Source: Halorhodospira sp. (GTDB lineage: Bacteria; Pseudomonadota; Gammaproteobacteria; Nitrococcales; Halorhodospiraceae). From it: a DNA stretch of 5,069 nt. The stretch spans positions 1 through 5,069 of the forward strand of contig SKJZ01000213.1 in the NCBI GenBank assembly GCA_007121755.1, read 5' to 3'. Made by a program: the position numbers and the translations under genes. Below the pieces are notes generated by a model. The model was not told the origin of the DNA. It did not search any database and was given only the letters and a program-made list of their open reading frames with translations. Shown here piece by piece: positions 1-5,069 of this stretch (position 1 is the first letter of the stretch; each line of letters starts with the position of its first letter).

Positions 1-623
1 ACCCGGGGCAGGAAGCTGTGGTCGGCGTAGGCGTAGTACGCCTCGTCCACCACCACGACCCCCTCCGCCGCCCGGATGACGGCCTCCACGGCCTCCGGCT
101 CCAAGGCGTTGCCGGTGGGGTTGTTGGGATGGGCGAGGTAGACCACCGCCGGGCGGTGGCGGTGCAGGGCCTCCAGCGTCGCCTCGACATCGATGCCGAA
201 GGCCTCGTCGAGTTCCACTTCCGCGAATCCACTGCCGGTCACCGTGGCAATAATCCGGTACATGGCAAAGCTCGGAGCGGGGGCGAGGACGGTGCGTCCG
301 GCGCCGGCCAGGGCCAGGTTCAGTAGCTGGATCAGTTCGTCGGAGCCGTTGCCCAGCATGAGTCCCGCCCCTTGGGGAACGGGCATCACGCGGCGCAGGG
401 CGGCCTTGACGCCGCCGGCGGCGGGATCGGGGTAACGGTTGGCCTCGACCCGGCCCAGGGCCTCCCGCCACGCATCGGCCCACTCTCGATCCGGCCACGG
501 CCACGGGCTCTCCATAGCGTCGAGCTTGATCAGCCCGCGGGCGTCTCCCACTTGGTAGGCCGACAACGCCCGGACTTCGGGCCGCACCCGGGCGCGCGCC
601 CGAGAGGCGGCGTCTCCACTCAC
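1..623 (-). CDS. hisC: Histidinol-phosphate aminotransferase, 3' end cut by window edge
   Basis: PLP-dependent aminotransferase of fold type I that converts imidazole-acetol phosphate plus glutamate to histidinol phosphate in the cytoplasm. Only the first 207 codons are in the window; the family usually has about 350-370 residues. Visible landmarks are VRALSAYQ (17-24), LIKLDAMESPW (31-41), NRYPD (62-66), GNGSDELIQLL (91-101), the HPNNPTG motif (165-171) and VDEAYYAY (192-199). By family knowledge Asp193 should contact the PLP ring nitrogen. The Schiff-base lysine lies outside the window and cannot be checked. The GTG start at 623 overlaps the hisD stop (GTGA) and has GGGGAGG just upstream. 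It also places the conserved N-terminal segment at the expected distance. The KLDAMES segment resembles the HisC1 type found with hisGD in pseudomonads rather than the enteric type. An aromatic aminotransferase is a less likely reading because of the hisGD context. Confidence 0.95.
   Translation of the reverse strand, partial: MSGDAASRARARVRPEVRALSAYQVGDARGLIKLDAMESPWPWPDREWADAWREALGRVEANRYPDPAAGGVKAALRRVMPVPQGAGLMLGNGSDELIQLLNLALAGAGRTVLAPAPSFAMYRIIATVTGSGFAEVELDEAFGIDVEATLEALHRHRPAVVYLAHPNNPTGNALEPEAVEAVIRAAEGVVVVDEAYYAYADHSFLPR
589..602. repeat. Perfect 14-base GC palindrome at start of hisC
   Basis: CGGGCGCGCGCCCG is its own reverse complement and falls in hisC codons 8-12, about 20 bases after the GTG. 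In mRNA it could form a 5-bp stem with a 4-base loop just downstream of the initiation site. It may simply reflect the alternating Ala/Arg codons in a GC-rich genome. I see no sign that it is a binding site. Confidence 0.4.
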
Positions 624-1930
624 TTCGCCTCCCCGCCCAGGCGGTACTCGGCCGATGCGGCGTGGGCCGTCAAACCCTCGTTCCGGGCCAACACCGACGC
701 CGTGGACGCCAGGCGGGAAGCGCCCTCGGGGGAGCAGTGCAATATCGTGGTCCGCTTCTGGAATTCATAGGCGCCCAGGGGCGACGCGAACCGCGCGGTT
801 CGCGCCGTGGGCAGGGTATGGTTGGGGCCGGCGCAGTAGTCGCCGACCGCCTCGGCGGTGTGGCGCCCGAAGAAGACAGCCCCGGCGTGGCGGATACCTT
901 CGGCGAGCCGCTCGGGCTCCGCCACCGACAACTCCAAATGCTCCGGCGCGATACGATTTGCCACCTCCTGCGCCTCGGTGAGATCGCGGACGCAGACCAG
1001 CGCCCCGCGGGCGGCGAGCGATGCCCGGATAATCTCCGAGCGCTCGAGATCGGGCAGCATCCGTTCCATCGACGCCTGCACCTGATCGAGGTAGAGGGGA
1101 TCGGGACAGACGAGGATCGCCTGGGCCTGCTCGTCGTGCTCCGCCTGGGAGAACAGATCCATCGCCACCCAGTCCGGATCGGTCTGGCCGTCGCTGATAA
1201 TGAGCACTTCCGACGGCCCGGCAATGAGATCGATGCCCACCTTCCCGAAGACCCGGCGCTTGGCCTCGGCGACATACGCGTTACCCGGACCGACAATCTT
1301 ATCCACCTCCGGCACGGTCTCGGTGCCGTAGGCGAGCGCCGCCACCGCCTGGGCGCCCCCGACGGTGAAGATCCGGTCGACGCCAGCCACTTCGGCGGCC
1401 GCCAACACCACCGCCGGCACGCTCCCTTCCCGCGCAGGCACGGTCATGATGATCTCACCGACCCCGGCGACCCGTGCCGGCACGGCGGCCATCAACACGG
1501 ACGACGGGTAGGCCGCCTTGCCGCCCGGAACGTAGATACCGACCCGATCGAGCGGCGTAACCTGCTGCCCGAGGACCGTCCCGTCCGCCTCGGTGAAGCG
1601 CCACGGCTCCAGGAGTTGATGCCGCGCATAGGCGCCGATGCGCTCCGCCGACACTTCCAACGCCTCGCGGGTCTCCGGGGAGACATCCTGTATCGCGGCC
1701 CGCCGCTGCTCCGCCGGAACCTCCAATTCCGCCGCCGTGGCGGCCTCAACCCCATCGAACCGGCGCGCGTACTCCAGCAGCGCGGCGTCCCCGTCCCGGC
1801 GGACGGCGTCGACGATCTCCGCCACGGCGCGTTCCAATTCCACTCCGGGCTGGCTATCCCAACCGGTCAGCTGCTCCAGACTCTCCCAAAAGTCGGGTTG
1901 GGTGGTGCTTAGCCGGGTAATATCGACCAT
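620..1930 (-). CDS. hisD: Histidinol dehydrogenase
   Basis: NAD- and zinc-dependent cytoplasmic enzyme that catalyses the last two steps of histidine synthesis, L-histidinol to L-histidinal to L-histidine. The 436 residues are a normal full length. The residues that correspond to the E. coli zinc ligands are present: Gln262 and His265 in SQAEHDEQAQ, Asp364 in GDYCAGPNH, and His423 in LTAHAASAEYR. The catalytic Glu330-His331 pair is seen in APEHLEL. GIYVPGGKAAYPSSV (131-145), KIVGPGNAYV (211-220) and GIDLIAGPSEVLIISDG (232-248) are further family blocks. The ATG at 1930 has GAGG about 8 bases upstream (1939-1942) and follows hisG after a 24-base gap, so the two are almost certainly cotranscribed. 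The 3' end overlaps the hisC start by 4 bases. No missing key residue or frameshift is seen. Confidence 0.98.
   Translation of the reverse strand: MVDITRLSTTQPDFWESLEQLTGWDSQPGVELERAVAEIVDAVRRDGDAALLEYARRFDGVEAATAAELEVPAEQRRAAIQDVSPETREALEVSAERIGAYARHQLLEPWRFTEADGTVLGQQVTPLDRVGIYVPGGKAAYPSSVLMAAVPARVAGVGEIIMTVPAREGSVPAVVLAAAEVAGVDRIFTVGGAQAVAALAYGTETVPEVDKIVGPGNAYVAEAKRRVFGKVGIDLIAGPSEVLIISDGQTDPDWVAMDLFSQAEHDEQAQAILVCPDPLYLDQVQASMERMLPDLERSEIIRASLAARGALVCVRDLTEAQEVANRIAPEHLELSVAEPERLAEGIRHAGAVFFGRHTAEAVGDYCAGPNHTLPTARTARFASPLGAYEFQKRTTILHCSPEGASRLASTASVLARNEGLTAHAASAEYRLGGEAK
628..634 (-). promoter_or_regulatory. Ribosome binding site of hisC
   Basis: GGGGAGG lies inside the last codons of hisD, 4 bases ahead of the GTG start at 623. 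It supports the GTG that overlaps the hisD stop codon, since no ATG exists in frame near the conserved N-terminus. The spacing is on the short side, so reinitiation by ribosomes finishing hisD may contribute. Confidence 0.65.
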
Positions 1931-1954
1931 GGCTCTGACCTCGTTTCCCGCTCG

Positions 1955-2605
1955 CTAAAGTGACTCTTGCGCCTTCACGGCTTCCGCCAAATCGTCCACC
2001 AGGGCGCGTACCCGCCGGTGGGAGATCTTCATCGACGCCTTGTTGACCACCAAACGCGAGCTGATCTCCTCAATGGTCTCCAACGGCGCCAAACCGTTGG
2101 CGCGCAGCGTGCCGCCGGTATCGACCAGATCCACGATAAAATCGGCCATCCCCACCAACGGGGCCAACTCCATGGAGCCGTAGAGCTTGATCAACTCCGC
2201 CTGGATGCCCCGCGCAGCAAAGTACCGCCGGGTAATATTGATGAATTTCGTGGCGACACGGGGGCGGCCGCGAGTGAAGTCGGTGCCGGGCCGGCCGGCG
2301 ACCATCAACCTGCAGCGCGCGATGCCGAGATCGAGCGGATCGTAGAGCCCCTCGCTACCGTACTCCATGAGGACGTCGCGGCCGGCCACCCCGAGATCGG
2401 CTCCGCCGTGCTCGACATACGGTGGCACATCCGTGGCCCGCACGATGAGCAAGCGCAGATCCTGGCGGTTGGTGCCGATAATGAGGCGGCGGCTCGACTC
2501 CGGATCCTCTTCCGGCACGACGCCGCAACGCTCCAACAAAGGCAGCGTCTCTTCAAGGATCCGCCCCTTCGACAGGGCCAATGTAAGCGGTCGGCTAATG
2601 GGCAT
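1955..2605 (-). CDS. hisG: ATP phosphoribosyltransferase, short-form catalytic subunit
   Basis: Catalyses the first, committed step of histidine synthesis: ATP plus PRPP gives phosphoribosyl-ATP. The 216 residues lack the C-terminal regulatory domain of the roughly 300-residue long form, so this is the HisG-S type, which in characterised systems works as a hetero-octamer with HisZ. The N-terminus LTLALSKGRILEETLPLL (7-24) and GADLGVAGRDVL (68-79) are typical of the family. The HisG signature runs from Glu146 through Gly152 and Asp159 to Thr166-Leu167, and includes the PRPP-binding loop DLVDTGGTL (159-167). The ATG at 2605 has GGAG 7 bases upstream (2613-2616), within the last codons of murA. 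The murA stop is only 4 bases away, so translation is probably coupled. Feedback control by histidine, if present, would come from a HisZ encoded elsewhere. Confidence 0.97.
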   Translation of the reverse strand: MPISRPLTLALSKGRILEETLPLLERCGVVPEEDPESSRRLIIGTNRQDLRLLIVRATDVPPYVEHGGADLGVAGRDVLMEYGSEGLYDPLDLGIARCRLMVAGRPGTDFTRGRPRVATKFINITRRYFAARGIQAELIKLYGSMELAPLVGMADFIVDLVDTGGTLRANGLAPLETIEEISSRLVVNKASMKISHRRVRALVDDLAEAVKAQESL

Positions 2606-2609
2606 AGGG

Positions 2610-3866
2610 TTACTCCGGCAGGCGGCGAATGTCCGCGCCCAATTGGGCCAATTTCTCTTCGATACACTCGTAGCCCCTATCGATATGGTAGATCCGATCG
2701 ACCCGGGTTTCGCCGTCAGCCACCAAGCCGGCGAGCACCAGGCTGGCGGAGGCGCGGAGGTCGGTGGCCATCACTGGCGCGGCGGTCAACCGGTCCACAC
2801 CACGAATATGCGCTGTATGGCCGTCGATATGGATATCGGCGCCCATGCGCTGCATTTCCAGACAGTGCATAAAACGGTTTTCAAACACGTTTTCCACCAC
2901 CTTGCCGGTTCCGTCGCTAATCGCATCGAGGGCGCAGAACTGCGCCTGCATATCAGTGGGAAACCCCGGGTAAGGCGCGGTGTCGATATCTACCGCGCGG
3001 GGCCGCCCGACCATGGTCAACTCAATCCAGTCCTCGCCGGTGTCGATGGCGGCTCCGCATTCACGCAACTTGCCGATGACGGCCTCCAGCAGCCCCGGAT
3101 GGGTATCCTTGAGTTTGACCCGACCGCCGCACATAGCGGCCGCGGTTAGATAGGTACCCGTCTCGATCCGGTCAGGCAGAACCTGGTACTCGATACCGTT
3201 GAGCCTCTCCACCCCTTCGATCACCAGAGTCGATGTCCCGACCCCTTCCAGATAAGCGCCCATTCGCATCAAACAGTGCGCCAAATCCGCCACTTCAGGC
3301 TCTTGCGCGGCATTCTCGATGATGGTGGTCCCCTCGGCGAGGGCGGCGGCCATCATCAGATTCTCGGTGCCGGTGACCGTCGAGACATCCATGCGGAGCC
3401 GCGCACCGCGAAGACGCTTGGCGCGGCCTTTTATGTAGCCGTCCTCGATGACAATCTCGGCCCCCATGGCCCGCAACCCGTCCACGTGCAGATTGACCGG
3501 CCGCGAACCGATGGCGCACCCTCCCGGCAACGAGACCTCCGCACGCCCGAAACGGGCCAACAACGGCCCCAAAACCAGGATGGAGGCGCGCATCGTTTTT
3601 ACCAGTTCATAAGGCGCACGGAAGCTCTCGATGGTCGACGCATCCACCTCCACTTGCATGCGCTCGTGGACGGTCAGACCCACCCCCATGCGGCCGAGCA
3701 GCTCCATGGTGGTGGTAATGTCGTGGAGATGGGGAATATTGCCGACGGTCATCGGACCGTCCGCTAACAAGGTCGCCGCCATCACCGGCAGCGCGGCGTT
3801 CTTGGCGCCGGATATGCGGATCTCGCCCTCTAAAGGGCGGCCGCCCCGTATGAGCAGCCGCTCCAT
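2610..3866 (-). CDS. murA: UDP-N-acetylglucosamine 1-carboxyvinyltransferase
   Basis: Transfers the enolpyruvyl group of PEP to UDP-GlcNAc, the first committed step of peptidoglycan synthesis, in the cytoplasm. It has 418 residues, against 419 in E. coli. Lys22-Asn23 in ISGAKNAALP and the catalytic-loop cysteine, Cys117 in LPGGCAIGSRPVNLH (Cys115 in E. coli), are present. So are the general base Asp305 in GFPTDMQAQF and Arg397 in DRGYECIEEKL. The repeated half-domain pattern of the EPSP-synthase fold is covered end to end. The ATG at 3866 begins 4 bases after the bolA-like stop. The best Shine-Dalgarno match, GGGAGG at 3879-3884, is about 12 bases away, which is long, so coupling to the upstream gene is plausible. 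Because the active-site residue is Cys rather than Asp, the enzyme is expected to be inhibited by fosfomycin; that is inference from the family. Confidence 0.98.
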   Translation of the reverse strand: MERLLIRGGRPLEGEIRISGAKNAALPVMAATLLADGPMTVGNIPHLHDITTTMELLGRMGVGLTVHERMQVEVDASTIESFRAPYELVKTMRASILVLGPLLARFGRAEVSLPGGCAIGSRPVNLHVDGLRAMGAEIVIEDGYIKGRAKRLRGARLRMDVSTVTGTENLMMAAALAEGTTIIENAAQEPEVADLAHCLMRMGAYLEGVGTSTLVIEGVERLNGIEYQVLPDRIETGTYLTAAAMCGGRVKLKDTHPGLLEAVIGKLRECGAAIDTGEDWIELTMVGRPRAVDIDTAPYPGFPTDMQAQFCALDAISDGTGKVVENVFENRFMHCLEMQRMGADIHIDGHTAHIRGVDRLTAAPVMATDLRASASLVLAGLVADGETRVDRIYHIDRGYECIEEKLAQLGADIRRLPE

Positions 3867-3870
3867 CGGA

Positions 3871-4107
3871 TCAGCCAGCCTCCCGCTCCGCAGGCGTCAA
3901 CGTGCGCATGGAGATGGCGTGCAGTGCTTCCGAGTCGATATGCTCGCGCAGTACGCCGTAGACCATGCGGTGACGTTTCAACGGGGGTTTACCTTCGAAC
4001 GAGGGGCTGACTATCAGGGCCTGAAAGTGGCGCCCATCGCCCTCCACAACGACTTCTGCATCTTCCATGGCGGCACGCAGAATCCGTTCGATCTCCTCGG
4101 GATTCAT
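3871..4107 (-). CDS. ibaG: BolA-family protein, IbaG-like
   Basis: Small cytoplasmic BolA/IbaG-type protein of 78 residues. Family members pair with monothiol glutaredoxins to hold a [2Fe-2S] cluster, and E. coli IbaG is linked to acid stress and envelope physiology. The sequence aligns along its length with E. coli IbaG: MNPEEIERIL at the start, VEGDGRHFQALIVS (21-34), KRHRMVYGVL (44-53) and LHAISMRTLTPAE (62-74). His63 is the conserved C-terminal histidine, a candidate cluster ligand. The ATG at 4107 is chosen because it matches the IbaG N-terminus and has GGAG 5 bases upstream. A GTG at 4146 would add 13 residues without family support. Its position between the mla operon and murA is the conserved gammaproteobacterial place for ibaG, which favours IbaG over stationary-phase BolA. 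The true partner and role in this organism are not visible. Confidence 0.93.
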   Translation of the reverse strand: MNPEEIERILRAAMEDAEVVVEGDGRHFQALIVSPSFEGKPPLKRHRMVYGVLREHIDSEALHAISMRTLTPAEREAG

Positions 4108-4110
4108 TGA

Positions 4111-4116
4111 CTCTCC
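4111..4116 (-). promoter_or_regulatory. Ribosome binding site of the IbaG-like gene
   Basis: GGAGAG lies 3 bases ahead of the ATG at 4107 (5 bases counting from GGAG). It decides the start in favour of this ATG over the upstream GTG at 4146. A second purine-rich run, GAGGAG at 4120-4125, is about 12 bases away and is less well placed. Confidence 0.65.
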
Positions 4117-4133
4117 GGGCTCCTCGAATGCCT

Positions 4134-4155
4134 GTCCGGGGACCACCCCCGGGAC
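4134..4155 (-). other. GC-rich hairpin in the mlaB-ibaG gap
   Basis: On the transcribed strand GTC-C-CGGGG and CCCCG-GAC pair as an 8-bp stem with a single bulged C and a 5-base loop (GTGGT). No run of T follows, so it does not look like an intrinsic terminator. It would sit in the leader of the bolA-like mRNA if the candidate promoter at 4168-4173 is real. It could affect mRNA stability or partial readthrough from the mla genes; this is inference. Confidence 0.45.
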
Positions 4156-4167
4156 GCGGGGCGGACG

Positions 4168-4173
4168 ATTATA
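4168..4173 (-). promoter_or_regulatory. Candidate -10 box of an internal promoter
   Basis: A perfect TATAAT hexamer in a short AT-rich island (ATCATATATAATC) starts 6 bases after the mlaB stop codon and stands out in this GC-rich sequence. Transcription from it would start near 4161 and give a leader of about 50 bases before the bolA-like ATG. At 16-19 base spacing I see no good match to TTGACA (the 17-base position reads CCAACG), and there is no extended -10 TG. It is therefore a possible, unproven sigma-70 promoter for ibaG-murA-hisGDC. Confidence 0.35.
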
Positions 4174-4179
4174 TATGAT

Positions 4180-4494
4180 TCAGCGCGCGACGTTGGCGCC
4201 GGCCAACCCCAACGCCCCCTCGACGCCGCTGACACGGGCGAATGCGAGCAACTGCTCCGGCGGTTGACGCAGAATCAGGGAGCCGCCGGCGCGGCGGACC
4301 TGCCGGTTCCATTCCACCAACAGCGCCAAGCCGGCGCTGTCCGTGCGCTCCACGGTGGAAAGATCCAACTCCAACGCCCCGGACCCGGCCAGCCGCGACG
4401 ATTCGCCCGCCCAAAGGGCGCCCACAGTATCGAAGGTCAGCACACCGGACAAGCGGAACACTCCATCGCCGACCTGTTCCAGGTGGGCGCTCAT
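4180..4494 (-). CDS. mlaB: Mla transporter STAS-domain subunit
   Basis: A 104-residue cytoplasmic protein made of one STAS domain. MlaB binds the ATPase MlaF in the inner-membrane MlaFEDB complex, which moves phospholipids between the inner membrane and periplasmic MlaC. The STAS core is visible as a first strand and loop, VFRLSGVLTFDTVGALW (12-28), then LELDLSTVERTDSAGLALLVEW (41-62), then a final strand GSLILRQPP (71-79). Ser53 in TDSAGLALL lines up with Thr52 of E. coli MlaB (DTAGLALL), a residue important there for MlaF function. Its ATG overlaps the mlaC stop as ATGA, and GGGAGA lies about 11 bases upstream inside mlaC, so translation is probably coupled. A stand-alone anti-sigma-factor antagonist is the alternative for a short STAS protein, but the mlaC neighbour argues strongly for MlaB. 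Confidence 0.92.
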   Translation of the reverse strand: MSAHLEQVGDGVFRLSGVLTFDTVGALWAGESSRLAGSGALELDLSTVERTDSAGLALLVEWNRQVRRAGGSLILRQPPEQLLAFARVSGVEGALGLAGANVAR

Positions 4495-5069
4495 GGAAAA
4501 CCGATCTCCCGATTCCGCCGCGCCATTGCCTCGATGACCTCGTCCAGTGACCGCTCGCGGAGACGGGCGCGGAAATCCTCCCGGTAGTTATGCACCAGGC
4601 TCACCCCTTCGGCGATGATATCGATGAGCTTCCAAGAGTCGCCGGTCTCGTGCAGGACGTAGATCACCCGGGCGCTTACATCGCCGCGCCGGACCTCCAT
4701 ACCCACCTGAACGGCGCCGTCCCGGCGCCGGGCACCGAGGGTCTCGGCCTCGAAGCCGCTGTAGTCCTCCAGGGCGGTCCCGTAGGTCCGTAGCAGGCTG
4801 CGCCGGAATTCAACAATAAACCGCTCCCGAGTGGCGTCATCGGCGTCGCGCCAGTACGGACCCAGCACGCGGGAACCGATATGGTCGAAGTCGATGTACG
4901 GGATCACCACCGGCCCCAACACCTCGTACATCGCCACCGGATCCCCGACGATGTCGGCGCCGTGCTCCTCCAGCAGCGCCAGCACCTGATCCGTGGTCTC
5001 CTCCACCAGAACACGGGGGTCCGACTGCGCCCCCGCGGGCAAGGCCCACGCCGCCGCGGCGATCAACGC
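4491..5069 (-). CDS. mlaC: Periplasmic phospholipid-binding protein MlaC, 5' end cut by window edge
   Basis: MlaC carries phospholipids through the periplasm between the outer-membrane MlaA-porin complex and the inner-membrane MlaFEDB transporter, which keeps the outer membrane asymmetric. The reading frame is open to the window edge, so the true start lies beyond 5069; the TTG at 5066 is an internal Leu codon inside a signal peptide, not a convincing start. The visible N-terminal part, LIAAAAWALPAGAQS, is the end of a Sec signal peptide with a likely cleavage at AGA|Q. Family blocks follow, counted from that Leu: PYIDFDHIGSRVLGPYW (56-72), RERFIVEFRRSLLRTYGTAL (80-99), and WKLIDIIAEGVSLVHNYREDF (145-165), which is the most diagnostic. 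About 192 codons are present; full-length MlaC has about 210. It ends in an ATGA overlap with mlaB. The upstream mlaFED genes are expected just outside the window. Confidence 0.94.
   Translation of the reverse strand, partial: ALIAAAAWALPAGAQSDPRVLVEETTDQVLALLEEHGADIVGDPVAMYEVLGPVVIPYIDFDHIGSRVLGPYWRDADDATRERFIVEFRRSLLRTYGTALEDYSGFEAETLGARRRDGAVQVGMEVRRGDVSARVIYVLHETGDSWKLIDIIAEGVSLVHNYREDFRARLRERSLDEVIEAMARRNREIGFP

Noticed and set aside
18..770. Several plus-strand open frames opposite hisC
   Set aside because: The minus-strand frame encodes clear HisC motifs (NRYPD, HPNNPTG, VDEAYY) and simply runs off the window, so the plus-strand frames are shadows.
662..1912. A 416-codon open frame on the plus strand, antisense to hisD
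   Set aside because: Its translation is rich in Arg, Gly, His and Pro with no recognisable motif, and it mirrors a certain hisD. Long antisense open frames are common in GC-rich genes.
1967..3149. Two long plus-strand open frames (301 and 260 codons) antisense to hisG and murA
   Set aside because: They overlap each other in different frames, look compositionally like antisense shadows, and lie opposite genes with all catalytic residues intact.
4108..4146. An upstream GTG start at 4146 for the bolA-like gene, adding 13 residues
   Set aside because: The extension has no match to IbaG, falls in the GC hairpin, and the ATG at 4107 has a well-placed GGAG and aligns with the family start.
4134..4155. 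The hairpin as an intrinsic terminator after mlaB
   Set aside because: No run of T follows the stem on the transcribed strand, and the stem has a bulge.
5064..5066. TTG at 5066 as the start of mlaC
   Set aside because: The frame stays open upstream to the window edge and the TTG lies in the middle of the signal-peptide hydrophobic core, so the real start is outside the window.
1..5069. Mobile elements, CRISPR arrays, tRNA/rRNA genes or defence systems
   Set aside because: I saw no direct-repeat arrays, transposase or integrase motifs, or structural RNA signatures; the coding genes cover almost the whole window.

Overview
The window is a compact, GC-rich stretch of bacterial chromosome. It carries seven genes, all on the minus strand, with almost no space between them. 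Read in the direction of transcription (from high to low coordinates) the order is mlaC (its 5' end lies beyond the window) - mlaB - ibaG/bolA-like - murA - hisG - hisD - hisC (its 3' end lies beyond the window). This order matches a known gammaproteobacterial layout. In it, the Mla phospholipid-transport operon runs into ibaG and murA, and in non-enteric lineages such as Pseudomonas and its relatives it continues into hisG-hisD-hisC. The GC-rich codon use and the acidic proteins would fit a purple-sulfur or halophile-type gammaproteobacterium, but that placement is only a guess.

Region by region: 4491-5069 encodes MlaC, the periplasmic phospholipid shuttle. It is joined by an ATGA overlap to mlaB (4180-4494), the STAS subunit of the inner-membrane MlaFEDB transporter. 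A 72-base gap (4108-4179) follows, the longest in the window. It holds a perfect TATAAT hexamer and a GC-rich hairpin, then the ribosome binding site of the small BolA-family gene (3871-4107). murA (2610-3866) starts 4 bases after that gene, and hisG (1955-2605) starts 4 bases after murA. hisD (620-1930) follows after 24 bases, and hisC (1-623) overlaps the hisD stop as GTGA.

The first half concerns the cell envelope: outer-membrane lipid asymmetry (Mla), an iron-sulfur/BolA-type regulator, and the first committed step of peptidoglycan synthesis. The second half supplies the first step (HisG), the last two oxidations (HisD) and the transamination (HisC) of histidine synthesis. HisG is the short form, which in known systems needs a separate HisZ subunit; no hisZ lies in the window. 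All catalytic residues that can be checked are present, and no gene is visibly broken.

I found no mobile element, CRISPR array, RNA gene or undescribed system. This is a conserved housekeeping region. The most interesting parts are the putative internal promoter/leader ahead of the bolA-like gene and the transcriptional linking of envelope and histidine genes.
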